Positions 25,757 through 40,200 are shown, counted from the first letter of the stretch. The stretch: 64,000 nucleotides of DNA from Bugula neritina (GCA_964035545.1 OZ037765.1:11278698-11342697), one strand, 5' to 3'. A program made the numbers and translations. The notes: a model not told the origin generated them from the letters alone.

Positions 25757-28700
25757 ATGTATGGTGGCGATGAAGGAAGTGATAATGGGCCTAAAGGTAC
25801 ATATGAGATTTACAGGGCAGAAGGTGATGCTCTTTTCAAACAAGGCAACTACAGGAAAGCAATCGAGAGTTACACATTGGTAGGTCACATCACAAATACC
25901 ACCTAGCAAAAGTTATTACTTTAGGGTTTTAATAAAACAAACACAATCACATTGCTTAATTAAGAGTATTGATAACGTGCTCACCGATGCAATGCTTTGC
26001 TTTTAGATTTTAAAAGCACTGTTACTAACAGTGTTTGCACACTTAGACTTACAGTTACACTGAATTCAAAGGATTGTTTTATTTCCAGTGACAGCAAATG
26101 AAAAGTTGGTTGTTGTGTTTGTTTTTAAAATTATGAGCTTATTGGTTAAACGTTTATCAAAGTTTTGCCAGGTTTTGTGCACTTTTTATACAAGTTATTT
26201 TTTTGTGCTAAAAGTTAGTAAAACTTATATTTAGGCCTTAGAGGTAAGAGAAGGTGATCGAGCCTGCTTAGTCGCGCGATCCAAATGTCATTTGCAACTG
26301 GGAGACAATACAACAGCTTTAGATGATGCTGAAACTTCTCTTGGAGATGACCCGGAGTACCATAAGGTAAGCTTAAATTCAGCGCTGGATCTCAGTCACA
26401 GCAAATTGAGTAAAGTTAGCTGGCTAGTCAAATATAGTTATAGTTCAGATATAATAATTTTGAGTCAAGTCCAAGTCAAATCAAGTAATCACGACTTGAT
26501 TCCTGTTAATGTGCATTATTATTTATTTAAACATGTAGATGCAATTTGATGAGTATTAATATACATTTAGCAAAATAAAAAGCAGATTACAATGTTACTG
26601 TCTTAAACCAATAATAATATAATATACATTTTTTCAGTAAGAACAAATTAATATTGATTATTGTTGACAAAAAATTGAGTAAATTTTATTAGATCAATAA
26701 AAACACTTCTGATTTAACCAAGTCATTCTGTGCTAAAATATAGATTATACAGATTTAGCTAGTCCAAACTATGACAAGTCAACAAAAACTATCAAATTTA
26801 ATAAAGTCAATTAAATGAACAAGTCAAAAAAGGTCAGTAACTTGAGCAAGTTAAATCAACAAAGGAATTTCAATACTCCAGTCAACAATGCTTAAGTAAA
26901 ACTGACCAGAACTCTACTCTGTGTGAATTTTGTTAAGTAGCATGCATATGTATTGTCTTACAAACTCTATACACTTTTATCAATAACGATAACATTTTGT
27001 ATCACAATCACAACAGTTGTATTTTTACTTTGTGGGTTTGTATTCCTGAAATATAGTGTGCTATAGTATTATTATATATTTTGTGCTCTAAAACAAATAT
27101 CTAGATTACTATTTGACATGCACATATTAGCTTTAAAAATGAAACTAATAAATATTAAAATATAGTTACTAATCTTTTACCTTTCAAATTTGTATCTGGT
27201 GAATATAATATGTCAATACTTTTGGAAGAAAAATCATAACATGGAAATTGTATACACTTATAGGCATTTTTGGATTAATGAATAACCGGCATAGCTTGTA
27301 CACTTTATAGGACAAATAGGTTCATAAAGTAAAAACCAATTTGGTAACAACTCCAAATAAAAAATCATAAAACAATAAATCAACATGTTGTTGTGAATTG
27401 GTTAGAAACTGCAAGTCTCTTGTGTAACGACAAAGTTCATGTACAATTTTTAGGGGATTTTTGCAAAAGCAGAAGCTTTATATTGCAAAGGAGAATTCGA
27501 ACTAGCGCTTGTATTTTATCATCGAGGAAACAAACTACGCCCTGAGCTGCAAGAATTCAGATTAGGAATACAAAAGGCACGAGAAGCAATTGAAAATTCT
27601 GTTGGCAGTAAGTATAATAATGGCTTTCGTGATATTTTCTAAGTATTTTGACATGTTGAAAAATAATCCAAACTAATAATTGTGTTCACTATAATGTAAT
27701 ATAATTTATTGATGCATTTGAACTACTACTTACTCATAATTTGAAAACAATGCTAGATATTCATACGTTATATATTTTCCGACAAAATATAATCTAAAGT
27801 ATTTGGTATTTATACACTAAATTTTATTACCCTGGAAGTAAAAAGCATACCATAAGCAAATCTAAGCTTTCATACGGCAATACTGAATATGTTATTTTTA
27901 TCTTTTTCAGCTCCTCAAGCTGTCACACTAACCAAAGATGGAGATCTTTCATTCTTCTCTAAACAGGATGAGGTGTGCAGTGCTTTACATTTTTATAATC
28001 TCAGTCAAACAACCATTTTTTAAGTTAGATCATGAGACAAGATGGGTACAACGTTATTTTCTTTATGTAGAAAACAAAACCTAAAAAGCCTGGAGCTTCA
28101 TTTACCTATGGACGGGCTACTGTACAAAGTGAGCAAAAGAAACGTCCTCCACCAAAGTCTGGCACAGACAAAACAGTTAAACAGTTACTCGGCGAACTCT
28201 ATGGAGATAAAGAATTTTTAGAGAAAATCCTCAAAGAAACTGGTAATAAATAACATGGCACTTGGGAACAACTGTGCTGGTTTTCAGTCCTTACATACTT
28301 TTTTAAAAATAAAGTTATAGAAATGTTGAGATTTTATTTGCATACATGTTCTAGAAACTAGTGAATAATGTATTGTGGCATTTTTTTCCCATTTCTGATG
28401 TTAAATTTGTGTACTTTATGAATGCAAAATATGTTACGTTCATTAATAAAGTGAATGGGTTTACATTACATGAGCTAGTTGCTTTTAAAGCTCATCATCA
28501 CAACTTTAAACTGAACTTTAAAATAAGAACTTATGCTGATTCAAAAATGGCAGTTGCGAGTTTTTATATACCGTTTCATATTGTAGATACTTCATCAAAG
28601 AACGGGCAGCAGATCTATGACTTGGCGTGTGACGGACTCCATTATTTAGATACGAGAACAGACTTTTGGAGACAGCAGAAGCCCATGTATTCAAGAAAAA

Positions 28701-29113
28701 GGGAAAAGCAGGAACGATTGCGAGGAAAGCAGAAGAAAGGAAACCACGAGAGTTATGTCATAAACCAATTGGAAAGAATTGATCGGGGTATAGTAAACTG
28801 TCTCTCTTACTGTTTGTTTTTTCTGCTTCACTTTATCTAAATGTAAATATTTTCATTTACAAGGTTAGCCTTGTTAGACCTTTGCTATTGTTTCACAATT
28901 AAAATATTTTAATCAAAGGTTTTTTACAACATTTATAGTTCTTGAGGTTATCAGACCCAGAACCTAAACTATGCCAGACACTCATTCATAACAAACTTGA
29001 TTGAATCAAAACTTTTATTTTTACAGTAACATATCTGCTAGTATATTGTTATACATGTTTAATCTGAGTTATAATGTAACTTGTCTTACACACACACACG
29101 CACACGCACACGC

Positions 29114-29163
<50 letters not shown>

Positions 29164-31622
29164 TTATGGTTATCTATAGTAGTAGGAAAAACAATGATGC
29201 CTATACACTTTTTATTGTATTCTATTTCAGTTAATTATGGTGTTTAGTGACTACAAATGTTGTTACTTGTAGCACATCAGAAAAATAATCTCAACAAGAA
29301 GCTCTTCGTATGATGTAAATTATTCTTTAAACAAAAAAATTCTTCAACTGTACTCTAATTTTTATCATCTTGTTATGCATACAAAAGTATATGTTGAATC
29401 CAACTTTGAAAATTTCATGATAGCCTTTTTCATTTCTATGCATATTAAAATGCTTAGAAACTGCACAGGAAAGTGAATTGGTTTCGTAAAAAATACATAT
29501 GTATTGGTGAACTGTCAATGTTTCATGCTATTTATTGACATGCATGTAACATTCTTCTATATTGTTTGCAGAGCAAGTCGATGAACATTATGAAGACAGC
29601 TTAAAGCGTGCACAGAAAACATTAACATATGTGCAAAACCTGAATGAAAAGGATATCTCAAATTACAAGGAAATCACAGCCAATCTGTATAGCTGCATAG
29701 GAAATGCTTACTTGGAGTTGGGGAACTACAAGAAAGCTTTAGTAAACCACAACAAAGATCTCGATATTGCTAATGAAAAGTAAGCTTAAAAGCTAGCAAT
29801 ATGTACGTATGTTCATATTTATTCCACCCAATCAATAGGTTGAGATGATTGAGAAAAGTAAAGATGAATTTTTGATACATTATGTTTGGTTTCCTGTTTT
29901 TTATATCACATGTTTTATAGAGTATTAGAACAGATATAAAACACAATGTGCTATTTTTGCTCATACAATGTGACTATATTCTTAGTGAACTTGCTGATGC
30001 AAAGTCCAGAGCTCTAGATAACCTTGGCAGAGTACATGCTCGGTCTGGAGAATTCGCCAAGGCAATTGAGGTACAGACTGCTATATTAGCAACCACTGAA
30101 TATGTATATAGTAATATTTACTGCAGCAGCTTGCAAATAATGAAGACATAAAATAGGTATATATGCCGTTTGTGGTTTATATTTATCTAACGGTTATTAT
30201 TAGTGGATGACAATAGGTCCCAAGAATTGATGAGGATAATGCAGGAGTATTATTGAGCAAGATGGTTGAATCATTTGGTTTCACTATATCAGGTATGGGA
30301 AGATAAGTTACCCATGTCTAAATCAGCTCTGGAGTCAACCTGGCTGTATCATGAAATTGGCCGGTGCTACCTAGAATCCGGGAGGTTTGAAGTAGCGAGA
30401 GGATATGGAGAGAAAGCGTTGGAAGCTGCATATGAGGCAGAGGATGAAGAATGGAAACTACATGCTGGTGTTCTAGTATCGCAGTCACTGGGTATTCTCT
30501 TTCTCCAACTGGTCCGATGAAATAATTAAATCTCTACTTCTAAATATTTTAATAAATAAATGCTTGAATTGACGGCTTACTTTATGTGTTATTTTTCAAG
30601 TTAATTTTATTAGGCTTGATTGTAGAAAAAGATTTTCAATATGAGCGCTCGCTATGAAATTTGTAGAGTCATACCTGTGTGTGTATATATAAGGATGGAG
30701 ATTGGGTTAAAAACATGCCACAGTATAAACATACATGCAACACTATTGCTCGTTACAGTAAAACTGAAAGACTATAAAGGTGCAGCAGATTCATTTGAGA
30801 AAACTCTCAATTTGGCTAAATCAATGGGAGATGAAATTGCAGAAAATGCCATTAAATCGGCCTTGAGTGATGTGAATAGAAAGATATCTCAGGTGACATA
30901 TTATTACACGTATTTTATAAACAGCATCTTGTCAGTCAGTAACAACATGGTTTTGTTTTTACTAACTCTTTCCTACTTGTTTAACATCTCTTGAGTCTAT
31001 TTTATTTATCTATAGATACTGTAGGTAACCAGTGGTATGCTTCACTGCAATTTAACTGTATTGTTTGTATATGTAAAGCAGTTACCTAAATAAAGTCGAG
31101 TAAAAACTGAAATTATAAATTTTGCTATAATGTTGATGGCGTAGTGAAAACTGAGTATTTCCTATTTAGAGCGACGATCAAGGCAAGGAGGTGGAGTCTG
31201 GTGAGCCGAAACCGGCAGAAACAGAAGCCGCTAAAGATGAGGAACCACAAGCCTCTCCAGCTGAGGAAAAACAACCTACACCTCCTCGTAAGTCTGAGAA
31301 CCATTTCTTACTAGTATCATTTCCACAACTAGATTTACATAAAGTCTTGCAATCTCTAATTAATTAGATTTTAGTCCCCCATTGAAATTAACAAAGATTG
31401 TTATTTCCAAATAAGAATTGAGCAAATGTTAATATATGATAAAATTATATAGGGTCAAAGCTAATTGCAAAAACATCTTTCTCTTCTGCCTAGAAATAGC
31501 ATGCTCCGTCTTTTATGTTCAACCTTTTCTATACAAACTATTCAGCAAACAATCAAGCGTACTCTATTTTATGACTTACAGCTCAAGAAGAGCCTGCTGA
31601 AGGGGAAGAAGGAACCAGTTGA
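25757..31622 (+). CDS. ODAD4: ODAD4/TTC25, outer dynein arm docking complex subunit, complete
   Basis: This TPR protein is part of the docking complex that fixes outer dynein arms to ciliary doublet microtubules. Twelve exons join in phase: 25757-25879, 26235-26366, 27454-27607, 27911-27972, 28071-28242, 28587-28787, 29572-29779, 29986-30070, 30293-30491, 30759-30892, 31170-31287, 31582-31622; 542 aa. N-terminal TPRs carry AEGDALFKQGNYRKAIESYT and LVFYHRGNKLRPE. KQLLGELYGDKEFLEKIL and LDTRTDFWRQQKP mark the conserved middle. Later TPRs carry AKSRALDNLGRVHARSG and LYHEIGRCYLESGRFEVA. The human protein has a long repetitive C-terminal tail; here it is a short acidic Glu/Pro-rich tail of about 50 residues. 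Introns 6 and 2 are the longest. The 3' end nearly meets that of PSMB3. Confidence 0.95.
29088..29162. repeat. (CA)n microsatellite with CG interruptions
   Basis: About 37 CA units with four CACACG-type interruptions near the left end, inside ODAD4 intron 6. Confidence 0.95.
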
Positions 31623-31694
31623 TTGTCATAATGGTTACTTGATAGTCTTCCAGCATAATATTTCTATACTCCACAGTGTTTAGAATATTTCATC

Positions 31695-31733
31695 AATAAA
31701 ATTTATTTATGTTTTCATGTATAATAATTTATT
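31695..31733. promoter_or_regulatory. Interlocking polyadenylation signals of ODAD4 (+) and PSMB3 (-)
   Basis: AATAAA at 31695-31700 serves ODAD4 (73 nt after its stop). On the other strand AATAAA is found at 31728-31733 and 31702-31707, suitable for PSMB3 (stop at 31784). With cleavage 10-30 nt past each signal, the two mRNAs would overlap or abut at their 3' ends. Confidence 0.65.
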
Positions 31734-31783
31734 GCTATTATGATAGAATATATACAACAAAATTTTGCCTGGACTATAGTGCT

Positions 31784-34700
31784 TCAGTCTTGTCTAGTTC
31801 TCAAAGTCCTGGTGGTGACCTTATCCTTTTCACTGCAAAAAACAAGTGTTACTGGTGAATAATAAAACAATGGAATTATTATGTTTATTACAAGCCTTTA
31901 CAATAATGCAACATTTTATTTCAAATCCAAACAAACTTGTTAAACAGTAATTGCTTACATGATGTGAACAACTGCTCCCCAACCTGACACAGCATCCGTG
32001 TCTACCGCATTGAGCAGAGCTTGGCTAATAGTCTCAAATAAATCATCAGGTTCCTGCAAATACAAGATTTTCTTTCGCATCACTCAAGTGATCAGTTTTT
32101 ACAATGGCTTGTTTTAGACTAAAAATTATCACTTTATCATGTTTCTTTATTATTTATTATGGTGAGCATAGTAGTAAGTTAGTGATATTAGAGTGTAGTT
32201 GAGAAACATGACTAGAGCTGATGATCAAGAGTACAAAATAATGACCATATTTGTAAAAGATTCATGATAATGCTTAAAGAAAATGCTAAGATCAGCGAGC
32301 GATTGCCATACAATATTATATGCCATCTAGACAGTACAGAGTCTATTATAAAATTCAAGCAGGTTAGCAGCAGAAACAATATTCTAGTCAATAATATTGC
32401 GGTATTTTCAGCAAACCTGCCAACATATGGGGCTGCTGCAATTAAATATTAAAATTAAGCCGTTACGGAATTAGGATAGAGAGCTTTAATCATTAACCTC
32501 TTCCAACTTGAAGAAGATATACCACACATTAGAAACATGGTAGTCTCACCATATTAGGTCTATAGAGTGATTCGCACATGCCATACATCTGCTCTCCACA
32601 GGTGCCTCCCACAACAAAATCTTCAACCTCCATAGGGCAGCCAATGAGGTCCATGGAAGCAATATATGGCTTGCTGTTCTTTTCATTTAAGCCAACAATA
32701 ATTGGTTCGACAAAATAAGGGCCAAACCTACAGCAAAGTCAATGCTGACTACTAGCTGAGTAGTAATATGTCAACTTGTACAACACAGTTGATGTTTTTT
32801 TAAAAACAATATCCTATAAAATAATTATTAAAACTACAGAACTGATTTGTCATTGTCTACATAAATAATGTATATAAACAAATGCATATAATAAATATAT
32901 GTAATAAAGTATTATTAAAAACATGAACAATATGCTATTGAAATAGAAATTTTTGTTAGTTGGAATAGAGAATTGAAATTACTAGTAACTCTCTTTAACT
33001 ATCATAGTGTAATTTGAAATCATTACCACAATATTTCTGTCACCATTGAGCTACTCAAATAACACAGCAGATGAAAATAGCCACTTAAATTAGAATTTCA
33101 TAAATAAAAAATATAGAAAGTAATTTATTGCCTACCTTCGTTCATATAGCAGATTTGAAACCATACTCATGAAGGTGCGTGGTTTGATTCGTCTATTTTC
33201 TCTAAGTTCATAAAGGTTCAACCGAAACTTTAATCGTTGAGATCTGAGAAAATATATTTAGTAGTTTATCAAATACAATATGAATCCGATGATAAAGCGA
33301 ATAGAATAAATTTATGACGTATCTCTAGCTAGCAGTAGATTCCAAAAATTCAAATTTAGTTCCAAAATAACAATTACAACTCATGTTATGCTTGTTTGCA
33401 AATTTAACCAAATTCAACATGACTAGATCCATGAGAAATTCATGAAAACTCACACTGTCTGAACATCAGTAGCTAAACCAGGTAAGCCAAGATATAGATG
33501 TGGTCCCATTTCGAAAACCTTTTGAAAATCAGTGCCAACAGTTTGAGCCTGAATACCAAATCTAGTATCTGCAGCAATAGCTACACAATCTTTGCCAGCC
33601 ATTCCAATAACAGCGGCACCGTTATATGACATAATACTCTGCAATAGAAAATGAAAAAATCATGAATTTACAATTTGTTTTCAAACTTCAACTAGGACAT
33701 AAATTATAAATAATTGACCATTATTACAACTGGCTGGATTCGTCTTTAGTTTTAACATACTATATACAGACTAGCTTTTCTCACAAAATTACCTTGCAAG
33801 ATGTCTAAATACATTGTCCCAAAAACAAAAAATAATGGAGGGTCTAAATAAAAGGCATGGTTCCACAAGAGAAATGTTTAACAAAATGCGACTATAGCCT
33901 ATCTATCACTGCACTATTCATCACAACTTTGTTGAGGGAATGCAAATCCAATGGTTCCAGAGCTTAAAAAATTATTTAGTGAAACTTTATACACTGTGTT
34001 GGAGCAAATAGTACACGGATTCCAGCAGAGAAATTTTAAATTGCACAAGAATTTTACAGATCAAAAGCTGAGAACAATTCTTCAGGGTACATGATTATTG
34101 AAATGAGCAGTCACATCAAAGCTCCTACATTATTTTTATATATATTAGCAATTTATCCATTAGTGTTGATGTGCAAGTAACACTATTCAAAGATAGATTA
34201 CAGCTAAGTATCTTCAACAGTGAGGAATGAGAAAGGTGCAACATTTTTCAGATCGACCTAAAATTTAAATGCTATATAGAATTTTCAATTGACTGCAAAA
34301 TGCCCCAAAATGAGTAGAAATGCTAACAGCTCAATGTTTTTAAAAGCCAATCCTATTAATCAAAATATAAACTAGAAGACAACCAGCCTAAATAGGAGAA
34401 ACAATCAAATACTAGAAAGTCGGAATACTAGCTGAGCTTGAATAGTTCTGAGGAAAAAAATCAACAAGTTAGTTAACAAGTCAGTAAGACATATTTATTA
34501 GTCAAACTGACTCCCAATGCTATCAACCTACATAAAGTTGTCACTTAAACTATCCCGATTGTGTTCGAGATCCTGTCTAGAAGCACCATGTTAAATATTT
34601 TTAAAAACAAAACAGGACAGTCTGCTACAGTAGTATTCCAAGAAAAAGTGGAACACGAACCAAAACTCCAATAATTAATGTGATCCTTAGAAATGAAGAG

Positions 34701-36210
34701 CAACACAAGCAGTATGACATGTCTTTAACTTCTAATTTAATAACAAATAAGAAAACACATGACTAGGATAACTAGACTTGTAGCAAGAGATGAACATGTG
34801 TGGCTGCCTCCACTCTCGTTGACATATATGCTTTTGACAGCTTCCTATTGCATACTGTTTATGAAATAAACAATACAAGCAACTAAATTTAGTAGGACAA
34901 TTCAAGTTTACAGGGGTAGAGCTTAATTAAAATCCCACTGCTTTTATTATTATTATTATTATGTACCACTATGAAGGTAAAGGCAAATAAGTATTTCCAT
35001 AAAAATGGAAAGTTTATGTACTACAGTAAATTCAAATTATAATGAAAAAATAAAAATTTGATTACAAAATAGAAACACTCATGCCAGACAGCGTCAGATG
35101 TAAGATTTAGATTAACCTTTGCTCTTTGAATGCAGTTATTAAGCCATAACTATAAGGATAATCATTATGAGTTTATTAAATTTAAGTTATCACAATGAAG
35201 GGCATAACATCAGCATTTACTTTTAGTTCAAATCAATCTGAATGAGAATTCAATTTTAGTTATTTACTGATTTAATCAGTCTACCATTCACTGATTTAGT
35301 AAATCGTCATCCAAAATTACTTATATTAATAGTGATTTACTTTTAGTTTTAGTATTCAATGCTATCACAATGATTAGCTTATGCCTTATACTTATATCAC
35401 TGTCACATATCAATATCAAAGATTACAATATGAATATGAGTTATACTTATAGTTAAAGTAAGTCGTAATCGGTAACGTCATACTGAGTATTACATTTAAT
35501 TTAATTATTAGTATTAATATTCCAGTCTCTATTAGTATTAGGCTAGTATTACATATTGATATTAGTTATTGCTATTAGAATTAGTATTATTATTAGCAAT
35601 AGCTATGCTGACATTCCAGCCATGGTAAATTACTAAATATTAATATCATAATGATAATCATTGCTATTCAGTAAGTGCAAGTGTAACACACACAAAGTCA
35701 ATGAGTTAATCATAATTAATGATAAATAACTTAATAGCTATTCATATTGATATTCAATATTGAATATTGATATATTATTGTAACACTTATACTTATAGTT
35801 ATACTAATTCTAATACTAATAGTAACTAATAGTAATAATAATTATAATAGTATTACTATAACTATTACTATTAGTAAGTGTATTGGTTAAGAATTAGAAT
35901 AACTATAAGTGTAAAGTTAAACCACATATTCATAACATTTGCTTTCAGTATCACTATCGCTATGACTATCAGATTCACTTTCACTTTCAGTATGTAATTG
36001 TACGTTCCTGACCATCACTATGACTATAAGTATAAGCACCACTAGCTTAACAAATCTATAACTAATGCAATGTTTAAATTTAGAAGAAAAAAAAACTCGA
36101 ATTTGAAAATGAAAGTCAAAATTAACTTCTTGGTTATACTTATACTTAGTCTTATAGTTAATGTTATACTTATACTAATACTTATTCAAAAATTCAATTT
36201 TACTCACCAT
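31784..36210 (-). CDS. PSMB3: PSMB3, proteasome subunit beta type-3, complete
   Basis: A non-catalytic beta subunit of the 20S proteasome core. Six exons on the minus strand: 36208-36210, 33454-33638, 33136-33243, 32550-32727, 31959-32053, 31784-31832, giving exactly 205 aa, the human length. The protein runs [52 protein letters not shown], then [59 protein letters not shown] and [10 protein letters not shown]. There is no catalytic N-terminal Thr, as expected for beta-3. The second exon opens with AGT ATT ATG straight after an acceptor, so the conserved MSIMSYNG start needs an ATG from an upstream exon; 36208-36210 is an ATG immediately followed by GTGAGTA. That first exon is inferred; the rest is clear. 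Intron 1 (2.6 kb) is full of cryptic simple sequence. Confidence 0.93.
35210..36035. repeat. Cryptic simple sequence in PSMB3 intron 1
   Basis: Scrambled words such as TTAGTATT, ACTTATAG, ACTAATAG and TGACTATCAG, with a palindromic patch near 35749-35775. It is the same type of sequence as at 14838-15790. An ATT run lies just before it (about 34945-34963). Confidence 0.7.
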
Positions 36211-37276
36211 GATGACGGCTTTTGAAGATTTCAAAAAAGAGCGTATTATTATTATGGGAATTGCTGAATTTCTTAGTGAAACCTTTTATAAGGTAGCACT
36301 TGAATTTAATGAAGTTTTCTAACACCACTCGGATTCTTCCAACTTGGCTAGCTTTAGACAAAACTTTCAACCATAGCAGATAGCTGGTGAATCTGCAAAT
36401 TTGACTTTTTTCTTCAATGCGATAACCGGTTTTTCTTGTCTTTTAGCGCAAAGCGTTACCACATTGAGGGAGATAACTCGAATACTGCTACTCACGCATT
36501 GACGAACCTGACATGCAACAGCTAATATAAATATTACATTATTTCTGTAGTACTCAAATTTATTTATCCGGTTTGCAAACATTACAATGTGTGCAGATAT
36601 TCAATACTGAGCATTTTATTTTAACTTGCATATTGACCTGCTATCAGTAGCGTTTTGCTAATTTTTACTGTTTCGAGGAATGTAATACTTGAATAGATTA
36701 CAAAATGGGAGCTGTAATTTAAGAGTGTTCCATATAATTATATATATTTTAGTAACAGTAAAATGAGAAGAGCTTGTCTTGAAAAGAATAATACTATGCC
36801 TAATAAACTATAATTTTCTTTAAGTATATTGCAAATTTATGAAAATTTTGAAAATATAGTAAAAATACAAGCATGAGTTGCCACCAGGGCTTCTAATTCT
36901 ACAAAACATGCTTCACTTATTTACTAATTACAGTAAAACAAAAAAAAAAACAATTGTACAGTTGATAAGAAAAACATTTTATAATATCAAAAACAAAACA
37001 AAGCGCCAGTTGACTGACCAGCAGTTACAGGTACTTATGTTTTAAAAAATAATCAGTAAACACTTTTTGGACTTCAACTCAATCAAAATGATATATTTAC
37101 AATTATATATTGAGCATCTCAACAATATCGAACTGTTGGTTTGCTGGCAACAAGCCACATGGTGTGGTTTTATTGGAAGAAAGTAGCACCACAATGACTG
37201 CTCTAAGCTAAACGACAATTTCTAGTGACAAAACTTGTACATCAACCTAACAGCGCAGAAATGAATTTTTTATCGC
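36211..37276. other. Spacer between PSMB3 and FBXW2 (same orientation)
   Basis: About 1 kb. The left part should hold the PSMB3 promoter and 5' UTR, the right part the FBXW2 3' UTR (minus-strand AATAAA at 37168-37173, about 105 nt past the stop). I see no clear core promoter and no further gene. Confidence 0.5.
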
Positions 37277-40200
37277 CTACTCAACACTCAACTTTTGAAA
37301 ACTGTCCGTGTTGCTCATGTCTACGCCAGAACTACGTTTGTCACTGAGTGACCCGACTTCTTGTTTATTGCACCGGGGTTTCCATTTTAACATATAAATG
37401 CTGTGATCTCGAAGACTGGCAGCAAAGAACACACCTTTGTCATTGACACCGTCAAATCCATCGAACCAGTCACGCTCTCCCAGAGTAAATGTTGATCCTC
37501 TTTTAGTTGGTCTGCGGACAGCAATGCGAAAAGTTAAATAGGTTTAGGAAACAGAAACTTACAAATTTATGCAGTTAAAGCACAGTACAGAATTAGCGTT
37601 TACCCTGAAATGTTTGATAACTTTAATATAAAATTCGTGGCAACTGTATGCAGTGCTAGCACCACTGGAGCATAGCTATGTGTATATGGTAATAGAACAA
37701 CCAAGCACAACCGATAATCATAGTCAGGCAGATGGAATTTCTTACATTTTAAGTAATATAATACCTGCAATCTGGTAGTTTTATTGAACAAAGCCTTTTA
37801 GAGTTGTGATTTACAATATCAATCTTATAATGGTCAACTGGGGCGTCAGAGAGAAACATGCGGAACTGATCGCCAATTCCCAGCATAGCCTGGATACCAG
37901 CTTTAGGATACAATACTGGCTGCACATCAGACGCTGAACTTTCTACAATAAATTTAAGTTTTTTTCATTGTTTTAAATTATATTTCACTTAGATTTCAAC
38001 TTTTTGACTCCTGTATATATTTTACCTTCTAACATAAATGTAGATACAAGTGAATTATAAGTAAGATCTCACCAATGAGGCTGTTCTTTTGAATGGAGAA
38101 GATGCTGTGCTGTATGTCTGACACACAGCAGTAGAGATCCTGACCATGTTTCAGCAGTGTTGGCACAAAGCAGCTGTGAGCAGCCGGCCACCCTTTGAAG
38201 TCGCTCACCTATGAGATACGCAGAGCAAACAGTAGCCAGCAGACAGCAAATAGAAAAAACTGATTAATTATTATAAAATCAGAAATAAAACCAGTAAACA
38301 GATCAGACTGAAAATATTATTCACTCATGAAACTTAGCAACTTAAAACTTTGAGTTCATTAATCTTATTCACCAACGCATTATATGATATCTGTATATTG
38401 TATAGTTTGTAATATCTAGAAGCTTTTAGTTTACTGCTCCACTATTTTTATCTGCTTATTTGTTAATTTTCATATCTACTCAACATGTGCATAAGTATGA
38501 TGAATCTTTTCACGAAATATGTCTTTTGCAATTTTGCATTACCACATGCTTATGGAAATAATTCACTTAGCTGTAGCATGCAGGCAATTTAGCCTTATTA
38601 AAATGAGTAACATTTTACCTTATGATGGCCAGCAATATTCCAGACGTAGATGTATGAGAAATCAATGCAGACAATAGAGAATTGTTTACTGTTCATATCT
38701 CTCCGGTGTATAAGAACCTTAGTTATCCATCCAGCATTGTATGTGTTGAGAGAATGTAGCAGAAGAGCCTCAGAAAACATCCAGATCTTGATTGTATAAT
38801 CAATACCACCTAAGGAAATATAACATGCTTGTTTTATATGACCAGATACTGTACATAGAGCTGCACAATATTTGGGTTAAATATTGTACAATTATTCATT
38901 AAAAGATGCCGAGATTCAACAACAAAACCTCAAATGTAACTTTTTGGTTGAAGACCATAAATCACCATTATATTAGTTACACTATAATAGCATGAAAATG
39001 GCTCAAATTTTAGCCAAAATAAAACAAAATTAACAAAGAAAAAAAACTGCATTTGCCGCAACTCAATAATTAAACTACTTATTTTAACATTTACAGCTGT
39101 TTGGTATGCAGAGGCAGTTGACTATGCAGAATGGATTGACCTCTGGTAAACCCTTCCCCAGGATGCAGTGATATAGCACTGTGTGAATTACTATGATGTA
39201 ATTATTCATATGATGGTGTAGAGCGTTATGACTGGGCAGTGTTATAACTATGCAGACTAAAGGAGGTACAATGGTAGAGACATGTAGAGACAACTACACT
39301 GACCAGATGAAATAACACCATACACTAGCATACTAATACTACAAACACTACCAACACCAGTATGTATACCTGTCACCAGAATGTCCACATCCTCATTGAA
39401 GTCCACTGTGAAGACAGCACCGACATGCCCTCTGTAATGCCGCATCCTCACACCAGTAGCCAGATCCCAGCAGGCAGCTGTGTTGTCAAAGGAAGCTGTC
39501 ACCAGCTGCTTGCTGTCAAACTTGACATCGGCTACAGTGTGTGTGTTGTAAATCTTGAGACATTGACCCGTTTCACAATCCCAGAGACGAACAGTTCGGT
39601 CATCAGAACCTGTGCATGGAGAGATCTCCATTAACATTTGATACTTTATAGTATCTTTTTTAGCATTTGAAAGAATAAACATTTTACATTTACCACAGCC
39701 AACAATAATGGTTTCACAATCCATAAAGAATGCAACAAATAAAATAACTACTTTAAATACAGTAAAACAAAAACACCAAAATCATGAATTTTAGAAATTT
39801 TATATTAAAAGTATCATTGAAGATTGATTGAAGCACTGGAATGGTAGAGTGGGAGAATAAACTATGAGTATGAGACATACCTGTGGCCAGGAGACCATTG
39901 TGATAATATATGGCCATCACTCGGTCAGTGTGTCCGTGAAGATACTCAGCAGTGAATGCTGTTCCATTGTCTAAGTTTATTTGTCTAGCGTAAACAGTAG
40001 TGAACAGCTTTTTATATTCTTTTGCAGAGGTTACACCATCTGTTATTTTCACACCTAAAAGTGCACAAGAATGGTTGTTAGGGACTTTTTATAGAATTAC
40101 AATACATTTTTGTACAAAAAAAGGTACAAATAACAACAAAAACCTCACTAATAACTACAAACTGAAAATAAATCAAACGTAATCCATAATAAATGCTCAC

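Noticed and set aside
28243-28260. Possible early stop of ODAD4 by reading through the donor at 28243 (Gly-Asn-Lys-stop)
   Set aside because: The splice at 28242 joins in phase to 28587 and restores the conserved FWRQQKP region; an intron-retained short form is possible but unsupported.
33639-33644. A TTG-initiated PSMB3 reading MQSIMSYNG without an upstream exon
   Set aside because: The bases before AGT ATT ATG are a splice acceptor (CTATTGCAG), not coding sequence, and animals do not normally start this gene at TTG.
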